24,789 bases of DNA from the NCBI GenBank assembly GCA_015486505.1, contig WFRP01000232.1:1-24789 (forward strand). Reading direction: 5' to 3'. Positions 16,230-22,848 of this stretch are shown here, one piece after another. Within the stretch, counting starts at the first letter, position 1, and every line of letters starts with the position of its first letter. This stretch comes from Pseudomonadota bacterium. Its GTDB lineage: Bacteria; Desulfobacterota; Anaeroferrophillalia; Anaeroferrophillales; Tharpellaceae. Under the pieces are notes generated by a model that worked only from the letters and a program-made list of their open reading frames with translations, had not been told where the DNA came from and searched no databases. The translations under genes and the position numbers were made by a program.

Positions 16230-16425
16230 GAGACGGTCCGAGAACGTCTTTTTTTCCCAGATCGGCGTTATTTTTTGAAAATAATGCTCGAAGCTTTGCA
16301 TAAGTTTTTTCATCAGAACGTTCCTTCGGAACAACCTGTGAAACACTTAATACTAGGTGTATGTCTGCGCTTATTGTCAAAAAATGCCTTGCTCTGAGAA
16401 AAAAATCCTATTCTCGGACAGCCTC
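16230..16425. mobile_element. 196-bp MITE-like insertion with 15-bp terminal inverted repeats
   Basis: The left terminus GAGACGGTCCGAGAA (16230-16244) matches the right terminus GAGGCTGTCCGAGAA (16411-16425, minus strand) at 13 of 15 positions. CTAG flanks both sides (16226-16229 and 16426-16429), as expected for a 4-bp target duplication. The Family 2 copy at 340-483 reads straight through the equivalent site without this block. There is no transposase frame; an 84-codon open frame running through it crosses element borders and is not credible. The interior holds small hairpins such as GTTCCttcGGAAC. The mobilising transposase is unknown; IS5- or IS1182-like enzymes are guesses. Confidence 0.75.
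16350..16380 (-). promoter_or_regulatory. Weak candidate promoter for the pyrG operon inside the nested insertion
   Basis: On the minus strand TTGACA (16375-16380, perfect -35) is followed after 19 bases by TAGTAT (16350-16355, 4 of 6 for -10). The spacing is 2 bases longer than ideal. It points toward pyrG, about 180 bases away. The entire upstream region of pyrG is element DNA, so some promoter within it, or read-through from apgM, is required. Confidence 0.3.
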
Positions 16426-16635
16426 CTAGGCGTTAAGATTTCTGTTTTTCCTTACACTCGCTTCGCCCACACCCCAAGGGTACTTCCGTTGGGCGCGTGC
16501 AAAACTCGCTTACGCTCAAACAGTTGCAATGTTTATGGGCTCCCGCTCGCTGGTAAAACAACGAAATCTTTCCGCAAACGCTTACGAAAAACCACCCCCG
16601 ACCCCTCCTGAAAAAGAGAAGATAAAATTAAATAG

Positions 16636-17859
16636 TTACAAATTTTTTATAAAATGTTTCTGCAGACGCCAGCCTTCGGCAAAATGATTATTGGCGGCAG
16701 CGGCCGTCTCTTCGTTATATCCGGCCGCAGAGCCGGCCTTAGTTTGACAATTATCGTAAATCATAAACGGCACCGGCGCGGCGGTGTGGGTTTTTAAGCG
16801 AATCGGGGTCGGATGGTCCGGCATCACCAGAATCCGGTAAGCGGGAAAGTTTTCCCGCAAACCCTTGAGCAGCGGCCCGAGCAGACGGGTATCAAGATCG
16901 CCGATTGCCTGAAGTTTCTTTTCCAGACTACCCTCATGTGAAGATTCATCCGGCGATTCGACATGGAGATAGACAAAATCGGCTTTCTGCAGGGCGGCGA
17001 CCGCGTAAGCGGCTTTATTCTCATAATCGGTATCAAGATAACCGGTGGCCCCCGGCACTTCAATATTTTCCATCCCGGCGAGAAGGCCGATCCCTTTAAT
17101 CAAATCAACCGCGGAAATAACCGCGCCGGATAAACCGTAAAGCGTATTGAAAGAATCAAGCCGCGGCTTTTTCCCTTGGCCCCAGAGCCAGATCGAATTG
17201 GCGGTGACCTCACCTTTATCCAGGCGTTCGCGAAATTTCGGCAACTGGTGAATTATCATCTGGGACGAAGTTGTCAACTGCAGCAGGGGCGAGCCCAAAT
17301 CGTCCGGCAGATGCTCGACCACCTCCTGACCGATAATATCATGCGGCGGCGTTAAAGAAACTTGAGCCAACTCCGGCGGACAATCCCGGATCACCATTAA
17401 ATGACGATAGCTGATTCCGGGAAAAAACTCGATCTGATCGGTTTTTAACTCTTTATTCAGGGCGGCAATAATTTCATGCGCATCCGCGGTAGTTATGTGG
17501 CCGGCGCTGAAATCATGCAAAAAGCCCCGCATCTGGTACTGGAGAATATTGACGAGGTTACAGCGAAAGACGACATCATCAGGGCCTAAGTCAAGCCCCA
17601 TACTCGCCGCTTCCAACGGCGCCCGGCCGGTATAATATTTTTCCGGAGCGTAGCCGAAAACCGCAAGATTGGCAACATCGCTGCCGGCCGGATAACCCTC
17701 CGGCACGGTCACCGCCGTACCTAGCTCCGCGGTTTTGGCTAAAAGATCGAAATGCGGGGTCGCCGCCGCCTGCAACGGGGTTTTTCCCTCAAGTTCCGGC
17801 AGCGGTTCATCCGCCATACCGTCACCCAAAAGGACAATGTATTTATATTCGCTGCTCAT
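16636..17859 (-). CDS. apgM: 2,3-bisphosphoglycerate-independent phosphoglycerate mutase (ApgM type)
   Basis: The enzyme interconverts 3- and 2-phosphoglycerate in glycolysis and gluconeogenesis. The 407-aa product belongs to the archaeal-type alkaline-phosphatase-superfamily mutases. The N-terminal metal site has LGDGMAD (Asp13), the likely phospho-Ser is in PAGSDVANLAVFGY (Ser60), and later metal ligands lie in HVESPDESSHEG and MPDHPTPI. Length is typical of ApgM (about 400 aa). Its ATG directly follows the TAG of the response-regulator gene. Its TAA stop is formed by the terminal GTAACT of the Family 2 element. It is last of the pyrE-regulator-apgM set. Confidence 0.94.
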   Translation of the reverse strand: MSSEYKYIVLLGDGMADEPLPELEGKTPLQAAATPHFDLLAKTAELGTAVTVPEGYPAGSDVANLAVFGYAPEKYYTGRAPLEAASMGLDLGPDDVVFRCNLVNILQYQMRGFLHDFSAGHITTADAHEIIAALNKELKTDQIEFFPGISYRHLMVIRDCPPELAQVSLTPPHDIIGQEVVEHLPDDLGSPLLQLTTSSQMIIHQLPKFRERLDKGEVTANSIWLWGQGKKPRLDSFNTLYGLSGAVISAVDLIKGIGLLAGMENIEVPGATGYLDTDYENKAAYAVAALQKADFVYLHVESPDESSHEGSLEKKLQAIGDLDTRLLGPLLKGLRENFPAYRILVMPDHPTPIRLKTHTAAPVPFMIYDNCQTKAGSAAGYNEETAAAANNHFAEGWRLQKHFIKNL

Positions 17860-18756
17860 CTATTTATCTTCCTTGAAGAATTTACGCACCGTCACCTGAT
17901 TGCCGGATTCGTTAAAAAAGAATTCGTCAAAAAAATTGCCGGCCATAATTACACCGCGGCCATGCGGCTTGAAAAGATTTTCGGGGTCGGTCGGATCCGG
18001 CAGCGAACGCCAGTCAAAACCGGGGCCCTGATCACTGATTACACAACTGAAAGCATTCGCGGCAATTATTACCTCAACCGTTACCCGGCGCGCACAAAAC
18101 CGCGGCTGCGCGGCCCGGCGTTTAAGGATATCCATATAGTTATGGTGATCCTTCAACTCTGAAGCAAGCTCTAAATTGCCATGCTCAATCGCGTTGACAA
18201 TCAACTCATGCAAACCCATCCGCATTCCCGGGAATTGACTGCGGGGAATGCGGCAGGAAATTTTTATTTCAGCCACCAGGGCACTGACCAGAGGCTGCAC
18301 CCGGCTGATATCATTCTCAATCCTGAAAAGCAGGCGCTTCTCAACCAGGCTCCGATAAACCTGCAGCGTTTTCAGGTTCTCATCCGCGAGCAGGCCGACT
18401 TTAAGAATCGATGCGCTGATCTCTTTGACGGCAAAAGGTTTTTCGAAATAGTCGAGAGCGCCCTGTTTCAGAGCCTGAATAATATCTTTTTTGCTCGCGT
18501 TCCCTGAAGTAACGATAAAAGGCGTATCCGGGCAATCGGTCGCGGCCCGACGCATAAATTCAAGCCCGCTCAATCCCGGCATCCGGATATCGATAATCAC
18601 CAGCATCACATCATCGTGATGCTCCGCCAGAGCTTCCAGCGCCGTCCGGCTGTCGGCATAAGTATCGGGCAGCAGATTTTCATGCCTGACGATCCGGGTC
18701 AAAGTCTCACGAACAGCAACCTCGTCATCAACAATCACTACCCGGTTTCTCAGCAT
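17860..18756 (-). CDS. Response regulator with C-terminal RsbW-like ATPase domain
   Basis: The 298-aa product has an N-terminal receiver domain (about 5-120: acidic pair Asp10-Asp11, phospho-acceptor Asp56 in VIIDIRMPG, Thr83/Ser84, Lys106 in FEKPF). A linker follows, and then a C-terminal HATPase domain of the anti-sigma/serine-kinase type (about 145-295) with an N box (GLHELIVNAIEHGN), G1 (DQGPGF) and G2 (HGRGVIMAGNFFDE). There is no DNA-binding or histidine-phosphotransfer domain. The family pattern suggests a phosphorylation-controlled switch acting on an anti-anti-sigma partner, but no such partner is in the window. It lies 14 bases after pyrE and abuts apgM, an unexpected place for a signalling gene. 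Confidence 0.88.
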   Translation of the reverse strand: MLRNRVVIVDDEVAVRETLTRIVRHENLLPDTYADSRTALEALAEHHDDVMLVIIDIRMPGLSGLEFMRRAATDCPDTPFIVTSGNASKKDIIQALKQGALDYFEKPFAVKEISASILKVGLLADENLKTLQVYRSLVEKRLLFRIENDISRVQPLVSALVAEIKISCRIPRSQFPGMRMGLHELIVNAIEHGNLELASELKDHHNYMDILKRRAAQPRFCARRVTVEVIIAANAFSCVISDQGPGFDWRSLPDPTDPENLFKPHGRGVIMAGNFFDEFFFNESGNQVTVRKFFKEDK

Positions 18757-18770
18757 ATTAACCCTTTATT

Positions 18771-19334
18771 TTAAAGCAGCAACGATTTTAGATCAGCAAT
18801 AGTAAACAGAGCTTCCAGCTTAAAGCCGCGCTCTTTAAGAAACTCGGCCCCGCCTTCGCCGCGGTCGACCAGAGTCAAGGCCTGAACTACTTTCAAATTA
18901 TGCGCCTGAGCCCGCTCAATCGCTTTCCAGAGCGAAGCGCCGCTGGTCACAACATCTTCAACAATCGCTACCGGATCGCCGGCTTTAAGGTTCTTATCAC
19001 CCTCAAGCCAGAGGTTTTTACCATGACCTTTGGGCTCTTTCCGAATCAGAAAAGCGTGGAGCGGGTCATCCTTGATCGCGCTGATAACACTGACGGCGCT
19101 GACAATCGGATCCGCCCCCATCGTCAAACCGCCAACCCCTTTTACCGGCAGCTTTGCCGCTCTTATACGTTCAAAAAAAAGCTCGCCGGTCAAAAACGCG
19201 CCCCGGGCGTGACAGGTGGTCTGTTTACCGTCGACATAAAAATTACTTTTCTTTCCCGAAGTCAAGGTTACCTCACGTTCTTCGTATGAAAGCCTATATA
19301 AAAGCCGAAGCAGTTCTTCCCTGTATGTCAACAT
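18771..19334 (-). CDS. pyrE: Orotate phosphoribosyltransferase
   Basis: PyrE adds ribose phosphate from PRPP to orotate to make OMP in pyrimidine synthesis. The 187-aa product has the early FYVDGKQTT motif, VGGLTMGADPIV, and the PRPP-binding loop VAIVEDVVTSGAS (about 122-134). Length matches short bacterial PyrE. GAGG lies about 11 bases before the ATG, and a good promoter lies at 19409-19437. It leads the pyrE-regulator-apgM set, which could supply UMP-derived UTP to the CTP synthase made by the next operon; that link is inference. Confidence 0.95.
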   Translation of the reverse strand: MLTYREELLRLLYRLSYEEREVTLTSGKKSNFYVDGKQTTCHARGAFLTGELFFERIRAAKLPVKGVGGLTMGADPIVSAVSVISAIKDDPLHAFLIRKEPKGHGKNLWLEGDKNLKAGDPVAIVEDVVTSGASLWKAIERAQAHNLKVVQALTLVDRGEGGAEFLKERGFKLEALFTIADLKSLLL

Positions 19335-19408
19335 TTTAAGTCAAACCTCAAATAAAAGTATGTCCCGAAAAAATAACCCCCAAATATGCCGGCAAAAACC
19401 AATCGACT

Positions 19409-19437
19409 TTTGTACGAGTTTATCAGATTATTGTCAA
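19409..19437 (-). promoter_or_regulatory. Candidate sigma-70 promoter for pyrE
   Basis: On the minus strand TTGACA (19432-19437) is separated by exactly 17 bases from TACAAA (19409-19414). The -35 is perfect and the -10 matches at 4 of 6 positions. Transcription would begin near 19402, giving a leader of about 70 bases before pyrE. It is the best-looking promoter in the window, in a 422-bp gene-free stretch (19335-19756) with no other supported gene. Confidence 0.6.
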
Positions 19438-19610
19438 GCATTTATAACACGATCAGACGCGATCTTTGGATTCCAGCCTGACAAGAATGAATTTATATCT
19501 CTACGTAAGGTATGTGTAAAGGCTTGCTTAGGAAAAAACATTACAAACTTACCGTAACTTCGAGTTTTTCGCCCTCTAACCTTTCATTTTCACAATCTGA
19601 AAAAAGAAAC

Positions 19611-19650
19611 GATGTTGCTTATTGTTGCTTGTTGTTGCTTGATTGCTTAA
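19611..19650. repeat. Short 10-bp tandem repeat
   Basis: The sequence GATGTTGCTT, ATTGTTGCTT, GTTGTTGCTT, GATTGCTTAA shows about 3.5 copies of a 10-bp unit with shared TGTTGCTT. It sits in the gene-free stretch upstream of pyrE and left of Family 1 locus 6. No function is apparent, and copy number may vary by slippage. Confidence 0.6.
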
Positions 19651-19756
19651 TAACTTTCTGTTATAAACCTCGGAATGTCCGAATAAAGTCGATTAAAGAT
19701 CCGCACCTCTTTTTCAGAAATCAGGAAGCTTATCCTTAAGGTACGGTTACGCCGGA

Positions 19757-20032
19757 TCTAATGCGGGAACTATCCCGCAACCCAAAAGAAAGTTTTCGGC
19801 CCGCACCCAGGGGCACTTCCGCTGGTCGCAAATAAGTACTCTTATCAGAACATTTTCTGATTATTAAATCTTGTTTTTTGGTACAGAAAATAACCTGTAA
19901 GGTACTAATGCGGGAACTAACTCCCGCAACCCAAACAGGGCTTTGTGCCCCGCAAATAAGTACTCTTATCAGAACATTTTCTGGATATTAAATCTTGTTT
20001 TTTTGTGCAGAAAATAACCTGTAAGGTACTAA
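19757..20032 (-). repeat. Family 1 repeat, locus 6 (A-B pair)
   Basis: Minus-oriented pair: A unit 19904-20032, B unit 19757-19908, sharing TTAGT. Both have the canonical central stretch, apart from one change in A (CTGGATATTAAATC). It lies between the divergently transcribed pyrE and the dehydratase gene, and ends 64 bases before the latter's start. The ATG at 20032 of a 23-codon frame begins on the last base of this repeat. Confidence 0.92.
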
Positions 20033-20103
20033 TGAAGCACCAGCCGGGTTTGCATATGGCCAAAAGTAAAGAAAAACTCATTCAAGAAGCTATCAATGCC
20101 TAG
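20032..20103 (+). CDS. Possible 23-codon leader peptide or gene tail
   Basis: A short frame starts at the border of repeat locus 6 and encodes a 23-residue peptide ending KEKLIQEAINA. It overlaps the first 8 bases of the dehydratase gene, whose ATG lies inside its final codons. This arrangement could give translational coupling. Equally, it could be the 3' tail of a lost upstream gene now cut by the repeat, since the amphipathic, charged ending looks protein-like. No homology can be claimed. Confidence 0.25.
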   Translation: MKHQPGLHMAKSKEKLIQEAINA

Positions 20104-22036
20104 TTCTCTCCGCAACCAAGTCAGGTTTTTCGGCCATTTCATCAAAAATAAGAACTTCTGGCTGATCCTGGCAACTGATATCGTCCTGATTATAGTTGCT
20201 CATGTATCTGCCTACGCGCTCCGTTTTCCCGGCGACGGGCTGACCGAAACCACCTACTGCCGGCATATGTCAACCACACTGCCGCTGCTTATCGTAATCA
20301 AAATCCCGATCTTTTACGCTTTCGGCCTTTACCGGGGAATGTGGCGCTACACCAGTTTGGGCGATCTTCTCAACATCACCAAAGCTTCTCTTTTATCGCT
20401 CTGCGTCATTGTTGCCGCAATTGTTTTCACTAACCGCTTTAACAGTTTCCCCCGCTCAATCTTTTTCCTCGACACAATCCTGACCTTTATGTTGATCTCA
20501 GCTCATCGGGTCGCAATCAGATTTTTTTACCGGGGAACCTCCGGTTCCCGCTCCCTGCTCGCGAAATCACATAGCGATAAAAAGAGATTGCTGCTGGTCG
20601 GAGCCGGTGATGCCGCCGAACAAATCATTCGCGAAGTTAAAAACAATCCGGATCTGCCTTTAACAATCGTCGGCATAGTTGATGATAATCCGGCAAAAAT
20701 CGGCCTGAAAATTCACAATATACCGGTTCTTGGTTTAATTGATGACCTTAATGAACACTGCCGCCGGGTCCATGCCGATGAAATTCTGATTGCTATTGCG
20801 GCCCTAAACGGGAAACAGATTAAACGTCTCAATGCAATCTGCAAAAAAACCCAACTTGACTATAAAGTTCTGCCCGGACTCGGGGAACTCATTGATGGCC
20901 GGGCCTCAATCAAAAAGATTCGCGACATCTCATACAATGACCTTCTGGGTCGCGACGAAGTTAAACTTGATCAAAATGAAATTGGGAAATTTTTAACCGA
21001 TAAAACCATTCTCGTCACCGGGGCCGGCGGCTCTATCGGCTCTGAACTCTGCCGGCAGATAATTCGTTTCCAACCGCGTCTGCTTCTCCTTCTGGACTCC
21101 GGAGAAGAGAATCTCTACAATATCCAGATGGAACTTGAGTACGAACTAAATTTCACCAAATGCCGGCCGATTCTCGGCAAGATTCAAAATTTCAAGCTCA
21201 TCAATTCAATCCTTAAACGTCACCAGCCCGCAATAATTTTCCACGCCGCGGCCTACAAACATGTTCCCCTGATCGAGCTTAATCCGTGGGAAGCAATATT
21301 TAATAACATAAAGGGATCAACCTGCCTGATCGAGGCGGCCATAATTAATAGAGTTGAGCGTTTTGTCCTGGTCTCAACCGACAAAGCCGTGCGTCCGACC
21401 AATGTTATGGGCGCCTCCAAACGCCTGACCGAAATGATTATGCAGGCCTGCACCAAAGAAAAATGGGACGGCACTTTGATCCACGTTAAAAATGCTCCGC
21501 CAACCCACAATACGATCTTTCAGGCTGTGCGTTTCGGAAATGTTCTCGGCTCATCCGGCTCAGTTATTCCTCTTTTTAAGCGCCAGATCGAACTCGGCGG
21601 GCCGATTACGATTACCGACCCCAAAATTACCCGCTATTTCATGTCCGTCGATGAAGCGGCCCGGCTCATCATTCAGGCCGGAGCAATGGGCCAGGGCGGT
21701 GAAATTTTTATCATTAAAATGGGCAACCCCATTAAAATCGATAAAATGGCGCGGGATCTTATCCGCCTTGCCGGTCGCGAACCCGAAACTGAAATTGCAA
21801 TAAAATATATCGGCCTGCGCCCCGGCGAAAAACTCTACGAAGAACTCATCACTGAAGGGGAAGGCATCGTCCCCACCCAGCACCAGAAAATCATGGTCCT
21901 CCGCGGTAACGGCAAAACCTATACAGAAATCAGCCGGCAAATCGTCCTGCTCAAAGAAAGAGCTAAAGAATTTGACGGCGAAGGAATTAAAAAAATCCTC
22001 AAACAGCTGATCCCCGAATACACTCCCTCTTCTTAA
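20096..22036 (+). CDS. Membrane-anchored UDP-N-acetylhexosamine 4,6-dehydratase (CapD/PglF/WbpM family)
   Basis: Such enzymes convert UDP-GlcNAc-type sugars to 4-keto-6-deoxy intermediates for surface polysaccharide or glycoprotein sugars. The 646-aa product has an N-terminal membrane region of about four helices (21-142), a first Rossmann domain with VGAGDAAEQIIREV (168-181), and a catalytic SDR domain with TGAGGSIGSE (308-317). The active-site region STDKAVRPTNVMGASKR (427-443) has Met438 where classical SDRs have Tyr, with Lys442, as in WbpM/FlaA1/PglF. IHVKNAPPTHNT (about 462-473) seems longer than the usual link. The ribosome-binding site is weak (AAGAAG). Unusually, no other polysaccharide genes adjoin it. 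Confidence 0.92.
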   Translation: MPSSLRNQVRFFGHFIKNKNFWLILATDIVLIIVAHVSAYALRFPGDGLTETTYCRHMSTTLPLLIVIKIPIFYAFGLYRGMWRYTSLGDLLNITKASLLSLCVIVAAIVFTNRFNSFPRSIFFLDTILTFMLISAHRVAIRFFYRGTSGSRSLLAKSHSDKKRLLLVGAGDAAEQIIREVKNNPDLPLTIVGIVDDNPAKIGLKIHNIPVLGLIDDLNEHCRRVHADEILIAIAALNGKQIKRLNAICKKTQLDYKVLPGLGELIDGRASIKKIRDISYNDLLGRDEVKLDQNEIGKFLTDKTILVTGAGGSIGSELCRQIIRFQPRLLLLLDSGEENLYNIQMELEYELNFTKCRPILGKIQNFKLINSILKRHQPAIIFHAAAYKHVPLIELNPWEAIFNNIKGSTCLIEAAIINRVERFVLVSTDKAVRPTNVMGASKRLTEMIMQACTKEKWDGTLIHVKNAPPTHNTIFQAVRFGNVLGSSGSVIPLFKRQIELGGPITITDPKITRYFMSVDEAARLIIQAGAMGQGGEIFIIKMGNPIKIDKMARDLIRLAGREPETEIAIKYIGLRPGEKLYEELITEGEGIVPTQHQKIMVLRGNGKTYTEISRQIVLLKERAKEFDGEGIKKILKQLIPEYTPSS

Positions 22037-22152
22037 ATTAGACTCCTGACGTAAACACTTTACCGAACTGTAATAAAGCTCAATTCCTATCATTAAAACA
22101 TTTCCGTATTTCCTTAAAAACTTAACCCAATTGCGTTTGACATTTTTCAAAA

Positions 22153-22390
22153 ACTAATGCGGGAACAATCCCCGCAACCCAATCGGGCCTTTTCGGCCCG
22201 CAAATAAGTACTCTTATCAGAACATTTTCTTGTTTTTTCAAACCGAAAATAACCTGTAAGGTACTAATGCGGGAACAATCCCCGCAACCCAATTGGGCCT
22301 TTTCGGCCCGCAAATAAGTACTCTTATCAGAACATTTTCTGATTATTAAATCTTGTTTTTTGGTGCAGAAAATAACCTGTAAGGTACTAA
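22153..22390 (-). repeat. Family 1 repeat, locus 7 (A-A' pair)
   Basis: Minus-oriented pair of short forms: A 22263-22390 and variant A' 22153-22267, sharing TTAGT. A' has a shortened central cassette (TTTTCTTGTTTTTTCAAACC) instead of the standard stretch, so it is about 13 bases shorter. GGGCC/GGCCC and GCGGG/CCCGC hairpins are both intact. It lies between the convergent ends of the dehydratase gene and umuD, 8 bases from the umuD stop. Confidence 0.92.
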
Positions 22391-22397
22391 AATCACT

Positions 22398-22847
22398 CTA
22401 TAACCTATGAATAACGTTAGTTACCACACCCCAAATTGTAAAATCCACGGAATCATCAATCTCGGTTGGCCTGAAATCACTGTTCTCCGGCAGAAGATAA
22501 ATCTTTTTTTCAATCATTCTGATTCTCTTTACCGTAAATTCGCCATTAACAACCGCAATCACCACCCGTTTATCGGTTACGTCAAGGGAGCGGTCAACAA
22601 TCAATATATCACCGGAATGAATTCCGGCATCAATCATTGAATCCCCTTTAACACTGACGAAAAAAGTTGCCGCCGGATGTTTAATCAGGTGTTTATTAAG
22701 ATCAAGACTATTCTCGATGTAATCATCCGCCGGCGAAGGAAATCCGGCTGAAACCGGCACCAGAAAAAGCGGCCGTTGACATTCTGTTGCCGGATCGGAA
22801 TAAGAGATTTCCGTTACAATGTCCATGTCTTTTGTTTTTGGCTCCAT
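22398..22847 (-). CDS. umuD: UmuD-like SOS mutagenesis protease
   Basis: UmuD self-cleaves on RecA filaments to become the active partner of DNA polymerase V. The 149-aa product has the cleavage site SAGF (Ala34-Gly35), nucleophile Ser70 in VKGDSMIDAGI, and general base Lys107 in FTVKRI. The Ser-Lys spacing of 37 equals that of E. coli UmuD (60 and 97). There is no N-terminal DNA-binding domain, so it is UmuD rather than LexA. It lies downstream of umuC, with the umuC stop one base before its ATG; the classical order is umuD then umuC. Confidence 0.92.
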   Translation of the reverse strand: MEPKTKDMDIVTEISYSDPATECQRPLFLVPVSAGFPSPADDYIENSLDLNKHLIKHPAATFFVSVKGDSMIDAGIHSGDILIVDRSLDVTDKRVVIAVVNGEFTVKRIRMIEKKIYLLPENSDFRPTEIDDSVDFTIWGVVTNVIHRL

Positions 22848-22848
22848 T

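Larger units (their letters stand above)
16182..16639 (+). mobile_element. Family 2 element with a nested insertion
   Basis: The ends are related inverted repeats. The left end reads GTAACTGTTCAGCC then GGGGTCGGAGGCGGCTTTTC; the right end, on the minus strand, reads GTAACTATTTA then GGGGTCGGGGGTGGTTTTTC. Removing the nested 196-bp insertion and one CTAG leaves about 258 bp with no transposase gene. The flanks AAATTTAT and AAATTTTT could be an imperfect 8-bp target duplication, but they are AT-rich. GTAA ends and 8-bp duplications are features of the IS66 family, so a non-autonomous IS66-like derivative is one possibility. The right end supplies the apgM stop codon. The element and its insertion fill the whole gap between apgM and pyrG. 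Confidence 0.7.

Noticed and set aside
16357..16611. 84-codon plus-strand open frame between apgM and pyrG
   Set aside because: It crosses from the nested insertion into Family 2 and lacks protein-like features; it is open by chance.
19757..20032. Possible integron attC sites (tandem structured repeats)
   Set aside because: Unit ends are direct TTAGT copies, not the inverted attC core sites; there are no cassettes between units and no integrase.
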